The position numbers and the translations under genes are program-made. A DNA stretch of 64,000 nt from Balamuthia mandrillaris (Eukaryota; Discosea; Longamoebia; Balamuthiidae). The first letter of the stretch is position 1. Every line of letters begins with the position of its first letter. The notes under the pieces were generated by a model. It ran no database searches and was not told where the DNA came from. It worked only from the letters and a program-made list of their open reading frames with translations. The DNA lies in assembly GCA_031835245.1 (NCBI GenBank), contig JAVKOQ010000058.1:173335-237334 (forward strand), written 5' to 3'. Below are positions 41,212-51,784 of the stretch, in pieces.

Positions 41212-42143
41212 CGTTAGAAAGAGGTCAGGATAACGAGGGGGAAAACAGGAAAAAGCTTCGAAGTTTGTTATTTTTTTTAAATTTTTTTAAATGACAGGGA
41301 AATAGTCAAAAATAGTAGAAGCGGAACAGCTGAGCTCTTTTCTCTCCTAAAGTTGGGTTGGGTTGTTTTTACCTTTTCACAATTAAAACTATTTCACAGT
41401 TTATCCATAAGATGACGCTGTGAGACGGGTTAATCTCTCTTTGGACTTTTGGTGCGCGTGGATTCACCAGAAAGCCCAGGCGCGATTGGTGGCACCACAA
41501 GCGAGTTTTCAAATGACCATTTACCTCAACAACCAATCAGGGCAGATGGCCGGGAGGATCACTCCGCTTGATGGACAATCTGAAGATGGGGGAGGATCAG
41601 CGCGCTCCTGTCCATGCTCCTATCCATGGCCCGTCGCCGGCCGCTGGAGGGATCAGCCGAAAATTAGCGGCAAGATTATGGAAATTCGAAACCAAAACGG
41701 GAAATATTCCCCTTGACGAGCCACCGCATCTGCTGTCAACAACCAATCAGCGGGTTATCTTTAAATAGCGGCTTGGCGTTTTGCTTTTTCTCTGTTTCCC
41801 CTTCACTTGCGAATCACACCAACCACCAAAACCCACCACCTTTTTTTTTTTGTGAAGGCTCCCCATTACAAAAAACGCACAGGCAGGCTGACCCCAAGTG
41901 AACAAACCAGAACCTCAAGCTGTTCTTTTCGCACGAACAAAGCAGCACCACACACTCATTGTTTTTTTGTTTTATTTAATTTATTTTCCCAAAACTGGAT
42001 CGAATAACACGGCCAAAAGCGTGACCTCTCGTGACCACTTTTTTCAACAAACAGGTATGTCCATTGAGCTTCCTCTCCCTCTTCATGTTGTTTTTTCCAT
42101 GTTGGCTCACTTTTTTTGTGTCTCTCCCAACCAAGAGTTTTAA
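41212..42143. other. Intergenic region, promoter of the following small gene
   Basis: No supported gene. Two CCAATCA boxes occur at about 41531-41539 and 41744-41750, and TTTAAATAG at 41760-41768 could be a TATA-type element. ACAG|GTATGT at about 42048-42058 and a CCAACCAAG end at about 42128-42136 suggest a 5' UTR intron for the next gene. Confidence 0.5.
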
Positions 42144-42579
42144 ATGGAGACCTCCATGTTCGCCACCACGCCCGTTTTGTCCGGTCTGATGTGGGAGCAA
42201 CCTCCATTGACCGCCCAACCGGAGCCCACCCACATCACTCTCTGCCCTTTTGCTCAGAAGAAACTCACGCAGGAAGACGTCGACCAGGCAGTCGCCACCA
42301 TCAAGGTTTGTTTTTTTTTTCTAGTTTTGTCCGTCCGTTGTTTTCCTTTTTCTCGTTTTCCTGTTGAAATGTCAAACAAAAAAGACTCACACAACAAAAA
42401 ATAAACAGTCATTTGAGTTCCCTCCATTAAGTTGCGACTGCAGCAACAAGAACGCAGAGTACAGAGGCTTCCTCGTCATCAACTACAAGCCGGTCTACTG
42501 GAATACCGATCGACAGTTTTCCAGGATCCATCTCAGCACTGAGAAGCAGCCAAGGTTTCCTTTCCTCTCCAAGGAGTGA
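42144..42579 (+). CDS. Small two-exon protein of unknown function
   Basis: Exons 42144-42305 and 42409-42579 join in phase 0 to give 110 residues; the intron is 103 bp (GTTTGT...AACAG). Exon 1 starts METSMFATTPVLSGLMWEQP and ends AQKKLTQEDVDQAVATIK. Exon 2 has FEFPPLSCDCSNKNAEYRGF then LVINYKPVYWNTDRQFSRI. There is no signal peptide or membrane segment. The clean splice in frame, the stop and the ordinary composition support a gene. I do not recognise the family. Confidence 0.62.
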
Positions 42580-42776
42580 AGCACTGCGGGGGAAAAAAAG
42601 TGAAATAGTTTCAGTTTTTTTTTTCTAAAAGCAAACGCTCATTCTGAAATGAGGAAGGAAAGAGAGCTCTCGGTCTAAGTTGTGTATAACTCTCTGTTCA
42701 TATTGTAACAAACAAAACAATAATAACAACAATAACATTGAAACTTACAAAGCTCACGTTCTTTCTTCTGTTGGTT

Positions 42777-44593
42777 TTAGTCGCGGTATTCATCCCCACA
42801 ATCACCAGCTAACGTGTTTCCTTGGCTCAAAACGGAGTTGATCTTTTGGTGGTCTTTTTCGTCGAGCTCAAAGGAGAAGATCTTTTGGTTTTCCGCTCTG
42901 TGTTGTGAAAGGCTCAAGCGGGTTCCGATTATAATACCTCCAACCTTTATGAGAACGACCAGGATGAGAATAAGTTCGATGAAGAGAAGCAACAAGAGAA
43001 TGGTAAACAGAAGAGAGAGGAGGCGGGAAGAACTTCCTAAAAAATTCGTACCATAGGCTTATCCAAGACCCACCTCGCAGCGACATTGCTGATGCTAACT
43101 TCATGCTTATCCGCCACTTCCTTCAACACGCTCAACAGTTGACTGAAAAGAAATGGCAAGGAATGCAGCGCACCAAAAAATGTCCCGGAGATCCCCTGCT
43201 GCTTATACCAAGGAAAAGTAGTGTCCACGAGGACCACCACCAAACCGAACCATTGCGCGTTGGTCAGTTGTTGAAACAGAGTCCATCCGCCCCACTCATC
43301 GATGAATCGTTTGTACTTTCGCAAAGAGATGGTGTTGAGCTCTCTCTTGGATGTGGGCTCCGAAGAAACGTTCACATACTTTTCGGAGAGAAAACCTCCC
43401 AACAGAGTTCCGTAACACAAAAGTTTAATGTTGTGTTGTTGGCAGAAAGGTATCATCTTCTGTTCCGGCCGCGTGTCGATGAGAGAGAAAGAGACTTGGT
43501 TGGAGACAATTGGAATGGACGAGTTTACGATCTTTGCCATGTGTTCCGTGTCAAAGTTGGTTAGCTGATACAGGAGGATAGAAATGAGAACATAGCATCA
43601 CAACAAGTAAGGCTAGAAGGGAAGGAGAGGAACAATGTGAGTGATATGCATTACCCCGAGGAAACGTATCTTGCCTTCGTGTTGAAGGTCCTTGAGGTGC
43701 TTAATAGCGTCGAGATACCGTTCGTCGTCATAGTCTATTTTTAACGCAAAGTGGAGCAAAAGGAGTCAACGCCAACCGGGAGAGAAGCAGCTTTGAACGT
43801 ATGCACGAGAGAAGAGAAGAGAAGAGAATGATGAAGAGAAGAGAAAGACTAACCCCACCAATGGAATTGCAACAAATCCAACTGAGTCGCTGCACAAAAT
43901 TACCGTTAGCAGGAAACGTGAACTAGGATAACAAGGACGTGCGGAGAAAGAAAGAAAGAAACTATAGAAGAATGAAGAAGAATGAAGAACGAAGAAAAGA
44001 AGATAGCAGAAAGAGAAGAAAGAAAACGAAGAAAACGAAGAAAGAAGGAAGGGAGGAAGGAACAAGAGATTGTACAAAAGACCAACTTTTCATTCGTTCG
44101 AGAGCATTGTTAATGTTCTCTTCAACCACTTGCCTGGTCATGGGTCCTGGTCGTGGCACCCACTTGCTGTTTTTAAATTGGTTAGAGCGTTAGGTATTTT
44201 ATTTTATTTTTGTACGTGAAGCACAAAGGAACGCATACGTGAACATCTCAACGGGCTGATCTGGATAACGCTCGACAAAAGCTCCCATCAGATCTTCAGC
44301 GGGGCCATAAATATCCGCTCCATCAAAAGTGGTATACCCTTCTTTCGCATACTCTCTCATCTGGTGTTTTTTTCCGTTGGTGAGTGAGAAACAAAGGAAG
44401 AACGCCCGAAGAAGTATACCTCGCTTAACGCTTTGCTCAAGTCGATCTTACCATGTCCGCCAGAAACTTGCCACAAGCCATTAAGCACCGGACAAATGGT
44501 AAAGTCTCCGCAAAGGCTTCTGCGCACCATGCTAGTTGGTGTGTTCAGCATCATCTTGCTCCCTTCCCTTCCTTTGGCGGCCTCGATAGGCAA
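42777..44593 (-). CDS. Aldo/keto reductase
   Basis: Starts MPIEAAKGREGSKMM at 44593. Exons read right to left give VLNGLWQVSGGHGKI, then MREYAKEGYTTFDGADIYGP (catalytic Asp and Tyr) with AEDLMGAFVERYP, KWVPRPGPMTRQVVEENI (Lys), and TQLDLLQFHWW (His). Then come YLDAIKHLKDLQHEGKIRFLG, LTNFDTEHMAKIV, SNQVSFSLIDTRPE, LLCYGTLLGGFLSEKY, ISNVAARWVLDKPMV, and the NADPH-binding GGIIIGTRLSLSQH. The end is DCGDEYRD at 42777. The whole AKR barrel with its catalytic tetrad is present. The family reduces carbonyls using NADPH; the closest flavour is the YakC/L-arabinose-dehydrogenase-like group with the GDxGDEYR ending. About eight exons with 60-100 bp introns. The splice around 43270-43140 (QQLTNAQ to LLSVLKEV) is the least certain. 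Confidence 0.9.
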
Positions 44594-44820
44594 ACGGCTT
44601 TCTAATCACGTCGTCACAGCTGAATGGGTCCCTCCTTGTCGACGTTTTATATGGAGGAAGGCCCTTGCTTCCCACAAAACTCCTACCAAAGGGGTTGCTC
44701 CCCAGCAGGTGGAACTAGAGCCCTCGGTGTGAGGAACAAAAAGGAAAACACACAGCGTAGAATACTACACTATAACCGGTAGCCTTGTTCAACAAAACTT
44801 GGAACCAACGATATATCTAT

Positions 44821-46341
44821 CTACACTTGCACTTGAATCTTCAAGGCATAACCATACAACCGGTTCCTTCTGCCTCGTTCGATGTTCTTCTGCATCAGAT
44901 CGTCGAACTCCTCTGCATTTTTTATCCGCACCAAGTCCTTCTCTTCATCTTCATACCGAACCGAAAGCTCCGATGCCGAAAGCCCCAACTGCACCGCCAG
45001 CAGCTGCTTCAGCTCTCCAAACGAGATATCTTCTTGTACACGAATCATAGCGATGTCCTCCTTTTCGGATGCTGTGCAGTTGATGCACTTGATAGCGACT
45101 TTGTTCTTCATCAGTTCCTCGCACAATCCCAAAAGCTCGGCAGTGTATTCTTCGTTGGCTAAAGGGGCTCGCGGAGAAAGGCAAGAGGAGGTCCTAGGAG
45201 AAAAACAAGAAGAGGAACAGACGGAGGAGATATCACTGTTGCTTCCCTCGGAAGAACCTCCTTCCTGAGGATGTTGGTGAGGCGCGAAGGCATTATCCCC
45301 TTTAAGTTGCTTCAGCGCTCTCAAGAACCGCTTCTTGTGTCCAATGGCCTTTATACCCACAGCGTTTAGCATCCGCTCGGTATTGTTGTCACTCTTTCCA
45401 CTATCATTTTCGTCAAAGCCAAGCAACTCCGCCCCAGAGATGCTTAGAGCTCGAAAGTTCTCAGCATAGCGAGAGAGGTCCAAGTACTGCAACCACAGTT
45501 GAACGTCTGCTACCATCCAATCGGTAGGCAATTTGTGCGTGAGGTTCACAAACTCTGGTTGGCATAGCATTTCTTTCCTGCCGCTTCCTTTCTCAAGTTT
45601 GACGATTTGAGAGGAAGGCGAGGGAGAGCCCAGCTCCTCTCGGATAGAAGCGAGCCTTTGGCGAGCTTTTCTTTCGGAGCCTGCTTTCGGCACTTGCACT
45701 TCGCCAGGTTGCTCCAACCCTGAAATAGAACAAAGATTGAGAAGAGAAGTCACTTGGAAGAGTATGCCAGAGGAAAAACAAATGCGGTTTCTAGACACAC
45801 ACGCCGACTTACCGGAGTCAGGAAGGGCGTTCCGTAGAAAGCGGCTAGCTTTGTTCCTTTTTGCATTGGTCCCGTCAGACGAAAAAGCTGTAACTGAAGT
45901 TTGTCCGTCTTGCCCTAGATGTTTCCCCATGGCAATAGCACACGGCACCTTGGTTTGCTTCCTGCGGATGAGCTTTTTCATTCTCTGCCTGTTAGCGTCT
46001 ACTGACCAACGCCGAAAGACCTTCGGGTCTTGTCTCTTCCCTTCTTTCAGTTGAATAAAAAAGGAAGATCCTTTCTGGGGGATAATCTTCCGGCAGCGAC
46101 TTAACAAAGTCTTCTTTTCAATGAATCTCATTATCCAGGATCGGTGTAGCCTAGTTGCTCCGAGATTAAACGGAAGAAATAAGCAGATTCCCGAAAGGAC
46201 GCAGATCAATGCCCAAAAAAGTATGAACCTGACGTAACCAGCACACATCATGTCGACACGATGTATGTCGGCGAAAATTTGTCGGGCGGAGCTGAAGTTG
46301 AGCACCATTTTCCCGCCACAATTCAAACAAACCACAACCAA
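44821..46341 (-). CDS. Membrane protein with SAM and PB1 domains
   Basis: The open frame starts MVVVCLNCGGKMVLNF; a second Met (46308) is equally possible. One transmembrane segment, YVRFILFWALICVLSGICLF, lies near residue 37, followed by a basic region. A clear GTAAGT...TTTCAG intron of 93 bp (45812-45720) is a multiple of three, which is why the frame looks continuous. The SAM domain is WMVADVQLWLQYLDLSRYAE, then FRALSISGAELLGFDE and VGIKAIGHKKRFLRALKQL. After a Ser-rich linker the C-terminus is a PB1 domain: VAIKCINCTASEKEDIAMIR, ELKQLLAVQLGL, LSVRYEDEEKDLVRI and EEFDDLM, with the acidic OPCA-type cluster. Both are protein-interaction modules, so it is probably a membrane-bound scaffold. 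I know of no standard family with TM, SAM and PB1 in this order. Starts 280 bp from the divergent phosphatase gene. Confidence 0.82.
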   Translation of the reverse strand: MVVVCLNCGGKMVLNFSSARQIFADIHRVDMMCAGYVRFILFWALICVLSGICLFLPFNLGATRLHRSWIMRFIEKKTLLSRCRKIIPQKGSSFFIQLKEGKRQDPKVFRRWSVDANRQRMKKLIRRKQTKVPCAIAMGKHLGQDGQTSVTAFSSDGTNAKRNKASRFLRNALPDSGKSACVSRNRICFSSGILFQVTSLLNLCSISGLEQPGEVQVPKAGSERKARQRLASIREELGSPSPSSQIVKLEKGSGRKEMLCQPEFVNLTHKLPTDWMVADVQLWLQYLDLSRYAENFRALSISGAELLGFDENDSGKSDNNTERMLNAVGIKAIGHKKRFLRALKQLKGDNAFAPHQHPQEGGSSEGSNSDISSVCSSSCFSPRTSSCLSPRAPLANEEYTAELLGLCEELMKNKVAIKCINCTASEKEDIAMIRVQEDISFGELKQLLAVQLGLSASELSVRYEDEEKDLVRIKNAEEFDDLMQKNIERGRRNRLYGYALKIQVQV

Positions 46342-46619
46342 AACATTATTTTAGAAAAATAACGCACAAGCGAGAGATGGAAATGGAGCAAATGGTTTTG
46401 TTACCCTCTTCTCCTCTGCTCGTCTCCCTCCTCCTCTTCTTCTTCTTCTTCTTCCGTTTGTTTTTTTTTAAAGTTCTCTTCTATTAATGTTTTTTTTCTG
46501 CTCTGCTCGTTCCGGTTTTTTCTTGCTTGCAACATCTTCTTTTCTCTCTCTTTCTTCTTTCTTTTCTTGAAGTGGCCACCAACAAATTTGTATATCTGTA
46601 GGATCTGCCAGAGGCAAGC

Positions 46620-48339
46620 ATGGAGCTTCCTCCGACGCCAACCATCACCGCCACAACATCCAAACAGAGTTCTATACTTTCTTTCTTCATAAAATTGACA
46701 CAAAAAAAGAGCAAGAAGCTAAGGAATGAGGGTAGCAATGAAACCGCAAGACAAGGCGAAGTGGAAGAAGGAAACAAGGACAACAGTGAAGAAGCAAGAA
46801 CTGACAGAAAGAGAAAGCGAGAGAACACGAAATCGGCAGAAGAAGAAAGAGAACGGCCAGAAGGAACGTCTACTTCTGCCTTCAAAACTATCGCCGACTT
46901 TTTCCTACCGCTTTCTTCTTCCTCTTCTTCTTCTTCTTTCCTTCAAGTACCTCCAACAACTTCGTTGAAAGCAAAGGAAGAAGCGGAAGTGGGGGACTCA
47001 ACACATCAGTCTTCTCGTCGTCGTAGTCTTCGTATTCAAAACCGTAAAAGCTTTGAAGCAGCCACTCCTCCTCTTCCTTCTTCTGCTTCCTCCAACACAG
47101 GACGAAAGAAAACGACAAAGAAGACAACAAAACGAAGAAAGAAGGAAGAGAATAATGCCACCAAAACTGCAACAAAAACAACAGCAAAGAAGAGAACCAG
47201 CACTAGCACGGCCAAGAAAAGAGCGGGAAGAAACCAAATGACAGAAGAACAAAAACAAAAGGCTGCTTTGGTGCGGCGCCAACAAAGAGAACAAGCAGCG
47301 TTGAAGAAGAAACGAGAACAGGAGGAAGCGATGCAGAGACGACTGAGAGAAAAGGAGGAACAGAGAAGCGGTGTTGCCATTTTTCCTTTCGTCTATTTGG
47401 GCAGCAAAGAGGCAGCAGCCAACTACGAATGGTTGAGAGCAAACGCTTGTCATCATGTTTTGAACGTCGCTTCCGAAGTTCCTAAATACTTTCATCAAAG
47501 GGTAACACGCTCCTTTTTTTTAACATATTATCTTTCTTTTACTCGTTTCTCTCTTCTGATGGTGATGAATAAATACTACAGGAAGAAGAAGGGTTCTCGT
47601 GGACATATATGCACATAGAAGCGCAGGATAGCGAAGAACAAAAGTTGTTACCACACTTTGAAAGAGCTACCTACGTAAATACCAATACTCCTTTGCTTCT
47701 TCTTTCCCCTAAGCGTTGTGTAACTCATTCTATCTCTTTATCCCGTTTGAAGTTCATTCATGAAGCTGTGCAGAAAGAACAAAACGTCCTCGTGCATTGG
47801 TACTTATTTTCTCTTTACCATCATTCGCATTGCTGGTTCTAAACAAAACAAAAAAAATGAATGCCACATTCACAACCCATTTAGTAATGCGGGTCTGAGT
47901 CGATCTGTGACTATATTGATAGCCTATGCCATGAAGTATGCACTTCTTCTTTTATCACTCATTTAATTCCTCCGGAAACTAACTTCTTTTCCCAATAGAC
48001 ACTTGAACTTTAGCTTAAAGACCGCGTATGAACATGTAAAAGCTAAACGTCCTCGCCTCAATCCAAACAACTGTTTGTTCTTCCCTTTTCTTCTTTGATG
48101 TTTCTGTCTCCTCTCTTGCTTTTTCTCTTTTGCTTATAGCGTTGCTCGCTCAACCTCAAACAGCGTTCAAGCAGCAGTTGATGCAGTTTGAGGAGATCGG
48201 TTTGGGTCTGAATCCTTCTCTGGACTTTTTCGCCCGAACGAAGCGTCTCTCGGCATGCTACGGCAAACTCGTTGCAGCACAACCACTGGAAGAAGAAACC
48301 GAAGAGAAAGAAATGGTTGCGCTAGGGGGGTGGGACTGA
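46620..48339 (+). CDS. Dual-specificity protein phosphatase with a long basic N-terminus
   Basis: Six exons: 46620-47501, 47582-47674, 47753-47799, 47885-47935, 47999 to about 48072, and 48141-48339. The N-terminal 255 residues are Lys/Arg/Thr/Ser-rich (KKTTKKTTKRRKKEE), probably nuclear. The catalytic domain begins IFPFVYLGSKEAAANYEWL, HHVLNVASEVPKYF, FSWTYMHIEAQDSEEQKLLP (general acid Asp) and FIHEAVQKEQNVLVHC. Across a splice it gives the active site HCNAGLSRS, matching HC-x5-R. It ends with LIAYAMK, AYEHVKAKRPRLNPN, FKQQLMQFE and a short Glu-rich tail. All catalytic residues are intact. The lysine-rich extension is unusual for small DSPs. Substrate unknown. Confidence 0.9.
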
Positions 48340-48364
48340 ACCGAGTACTTTAATAATATATATT

Positions 48365-49297
48365 TAAGGGGGCCTGCTCGGATCCGTGCAGGCTCCTCCG
48401 CCTTCCTCCTCCTCATGAGTGAAACATGGGTTTCCCTGCTAATGGTCCCACCGGCCAAAGAGGGCAAGGACAAGCATAAACTTGCAGAAGAAGCTGCTCG
48501 GCGACGCCGTTTTGATGCGGCTTGTTGTGCTCGCCTTCTTTCAAGTTTCTCTTGAGCTTCTTCTTGTCGCTGCTGTTCCCCTCGCAAGCGCCCTCACCCT
48601 CATCCTCACCCTCGCCCTTGCCCTCAAAGGAACAGTGCCAGCTCCAGAAAGAAAAACGACGGAAGCAGATGGCCAAGAGCCAAAGGCGTCATCGAGCTCA
48701 GCAACAAGAAAAGGAGGAACAAGAAGCCAAGACACGGCGAAAAAGGCAGCTCCAGAAAGAAAGAAAGTCATTAACCATGCTCCTATTTTTACAGTATATT
48801 CAAAAAGACCTGCAGAAAATACTTTTTGGCTCTCCCCAAGTATCTTCTGCAGGTCTTTTTGAAAGTGGTTTTTCAAATGCCCTGGATCGTGCACGATCTT
48901 CACCTCAGTAAGTCTGGCATCCAAAGGAAAGAAATATACTGCAAAAATAGGAGCATGGTTAATGACTTTGGTGATTGAATGGGGCCACAGACCACATTCG
49001 AGTAAGTTGCTGACCTCCTCTTTGATGACACATTTCCTCTTCTATCCAAGCGCCTTTCAACACCACTTGCGGCCTCACGAGCCACGAGCCACTTCGCCTC
49101 ACCGCTCTTCACCTTTACCCTCAGCTCCTTTTTCTGCGGTTGCGGCCCACTCGCGGTCCTCTGCAGTCGGAGAGCACCAAAGCTACAGCTCAATAAAACA
49201 CTGCTCAGTTTGTGCACATCCTCAGCACTTTCACGAATCCCACAATTTTTGCTAAACCGCCCTTGGAATATGGGACGAACCCAAGCAGGCCCCCTTG
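48365..49297. mobile_element. Possible foldback element with terminal and nested inverted repeats
   Basis: The ends AAGGGGGCCTGCTCGGATCC (48365-48384) and the complement AAGGGGGCCTGCTTGGGTTC (49297-49278) match at 17 of 20. Inside are nested inverted repeats: a 35-bp pair (48766-48800 with 48933-48967, one mismatch) and a 22-bp pair (48801-48822 with 48840-48861, one mismatch). A perfect 14-bp palindrome, GATCGTGCACGATC, lies at 48885-48898. Short frames on both strands show no transposase. It may be a non-autonomous element or a complex local rearrangement. Confidence 0.5.
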
Positions 49298-49566
49298 ATT
49301 TTAAAGAGTGAAACGATAAAGACAAAAGCAGCAACAAACATGATTCGCCTTCTGAAATGAGACAGCAAAGCAAGAGAACAAGGATTAGCACTGAGAAAGT
49401 TGAGTGACAGAGAGAGAGAGAGAAATTGTTTTAGGAGAAGCCAAAGTCAGTGCCCAAAAGGGTGGGCAGTTACTTTTCTCTTACACAATTTTTTGTTCAG
49501 AGAGATTCCCATTTTGTAAACAAATCATCACAAGGTATGGCTAATAATGAAAACGAGGAAAGAACG

Positions 49567-49629
<63 letters not shown>

Positions 49630-49955
49630 CGTACTTCACAACAATGATTCGCTGTGTTTCGCTTAAGAGTTGAGAGCTAAAAGAATTGAAGAAGAAAGAA
49701 AGAAAAAATATTCGCCAAAATTTGTGGCAGAAATGAGGGAACCCTCGGCAAAATCTAATGACCCCTCAAGGAGCGTCAGAAAAAGGACGGCAAAATGTGA
49801 CGTCATCCCTTTGTGAAAGAAAAAATGCCACTCCGCGCTAAATTCCTCAAATTCCTCTTTTTTCGATTTTTCATTTTGTCGACTTCTTTTCTTTTGTCGA
49901 CCTTTTTCGTCTTGGCCGAAAGAAAAAAAAAAGAAAGGGGGAAAGGTCCAAAAAA
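49298..49955. other. Intergenic region with (GA)n tract
   Basis: A (GA)n tract runs from 49571 to 49630. TGTGACGTCATCC at 49797-49809 contains a CRE-type palindrome TGACGTCA. 49850-49940 is rich in AAAGAAAA/TTTTCTTT. No gene is supported; the 49803-50006 minus-strand frame is low-complexity. Confidence 0.5.
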
Positions 49956-51585
49956 ATGATTAAAGATGAGAAAGAAGGCAAAGAGGAGGCAACGAGGGCA
50001 CCTCAATTGGCGGTTGGGCCGCCCCGACCACCCCTAGTGATTCCTTGGGAAAAGGTGGCAGACATAGTATTTGCTGCGCTTGGCCCAGCAATCAAACGTG
50101 CTATTCGACGTAAGCCGCAAAAGCTTCCTGTCACTGCAGCTGCTCATCTTCACCCCATTTTCCATTCTGCCTATTTTGGGACACTGGAAGAGCGTACCCT
50201 GAGCACGGAGCAAGAACTGTTGGACGTGTTTGGCCATTATACCAGGAGAGAGTTCAAACTTGGCTCATATGCAGTAATGGCTCCAAATGTTACCATCAAG
50301 TTTATGGCCAATACAGCGAAAACGCAGATGAAGTTGAAGTATCACGTTTACAATTGTTACAATGTACTTCAGTGGCCAGAAAGCTATTCTTTTGAGGTTT
50401 GTTTTGTTTTGTTTTCCATTTTTCCACCCTTTTAAGCTGCTCTCCTTTCTGTCGTATATTCCTCCTTTCCTTTAAAACTTACTTTTTTTTTTCATTTAAA
50501 AGGACTGATGGACCTCTCCTTTTTCTGTCTCTGTTGGATTCTTTTCCTCCATTGGACTTCTCCACCTCCGCCTCCGCCTCCGCCTCCTCCGTTGACCTTT
50601 CCTCCTCCTCTGTTGGACCTCTCCTCCTCCTTCATTGGACCTCTCCTCCTCTCCTCCGCCTCTGTTGGGCTTCTCCTCCTCCTTTGGGCTTCTCCTCCTC
50701 TTCTTCGCCTCTGTTGGACCTCTCCCCCTCCGCCTCTGTTGGACCTCACCTTCTTCTCCTTTGTTGGATCTTGCCTTCTTCTCTTCCATTGGACCTCACC
50801 TTCTTCTCCTCCATTGGACCTCACCTTCTTCTCCTCCATTGGACCTCGCCTTCTTCTCTTCCATTGGACCTCTCCTTCTTCTCCTCCTCCGTTATACCCC
50901 TCCTCCTCTTCCGTTGGACCCCTCCTCCTCCTCCGTTGGACCTCGCCTCCTCCGTTGGACCTCTCCGCCTCCTCCGTTGGACCCCTCCTCCTCCTCCGTT
51001 GGACCCTTCCTCCTTCTCCGTTGGACCCTTCCTCCTCCGTTGGACCCTTCCTCCTTCTCCGTTGGACCCCTCCTCCTTCTCCGTTGGACCCCTCCTCCTC
51101 TCCTCTGCCTCTGTTGGACTTCTCCTCCTCCTTTGGACTTCTCCTCCTCTCCTCCGCCTCTGTTGGACCTCTCCTCCTTCTCCTCCGTTGGACCTCACCT
51201 TCTTCTTCTCCGTTGGATCTTGCCTTCTTCTCCTCCGTTGGACCTCGCCTTCTTCTCCTCCATTGGACCTCTCCTTCTTCTTCTCCTCCGTTGGACCCCT
51301 CCTCCGTTGGACCTCTTTTTCTTCTCCTCCATTATACCTCTCCTCCCCTTTCTCTGTTGGACTTCTCCTCCTCCTTCTCCATTAGATTTCTCCTCCTCTG
51401 TTGGACTTTCTTCTCCTCCTCTGTTGGGCTTTCTTCTCCTCCTTCGTTAGTCTTCTTCTCCTTTGTTGGACCTCTCTTCCATCACTAGTGGACCTCTCCT
51501 CCTCCATTGGACTTCTCCTCCTTTGTTGGATCTCTTCTCTTCCGCCTCTGTTGGACCTCTCCTCCTCTGTTGCACCTCTCTTGTA

Positions 51586-51633
<48 letters not shown>

Positions 51634-51784
51634 CCTCTCTCTCTCTCTCTCTCTCTCACACTTCTTATTTTTTTAAAATCCTTTTTCTTTTATTGTTTAA
51701 CGATGTATTTTTCCATTTCAGGATGAATTGCTAAATTTCTTGTGCTCCAGGGAGCCTTCTTTGAAGTCACAGGAGTCCTTGTAA
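49956..51784 (+). CDS. Unknown two-exon gene with a minisatellite-filled intron (tentative)
   Basis: Exon 1 (49956-50396) encodes MIKDEKEGKEEATRAPQLAV, then PWEKVADIVFAALGPAIKRA, LHPIFHSAYFGTLEERTL, ELLDVFGHYTRREFKLG, APNVTIKFMANTAKTQMKL and YNVLQWPESYSFE. The composition is that of an ordinary globular protein, with no recognised domain. A GTTTGT donor at 50397 and a TTTCCATTTCAG acceptor at 51721 would remove the whole minisatellite and add a short last exon, DELLNFLCSREPSL (51722-51784). The last exon overlaps the end of the minus-strand transposase-like gene, so either the splice or the overlap may be wrong. Both genes could belong to one mobile element. Function unknown. Confidence 0.45.
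50508..51582. repeat. GTTGGACC minisatellite, about 1.07 kb
   Basis: Roughly 45 variable units, each with GTTGGACCTCTCC or GTTGGACCCCTCC plus a TCCTCCTTC-type spacer, 18-27 bp long. All three plus-strand frames stay open for 270-330 codons (Leu/Ser/Pro-rich, WTSPSSPPLDL-like). This is a by-product of the repeat lacking stop-forming triplets. It fills the presumed intron of the 49956 gene. Confidence 0.9.
51588..51657. repeat. (CT)n microsatellite
   Basis: About 70 bp of CT dinucleotides with two short interruptions, following the minisatellite and ending about 65 bp before the proposed splice acceptor. Confidence 0.85.

Noticed and set aside
50399-51488. Three overlapping 270-330 codon plus-strand ORFs rich in Leu, Ser and Pro
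   Set aside because: They are different frames of the same pyrimidine minisatellite; none has a supported start or domain.
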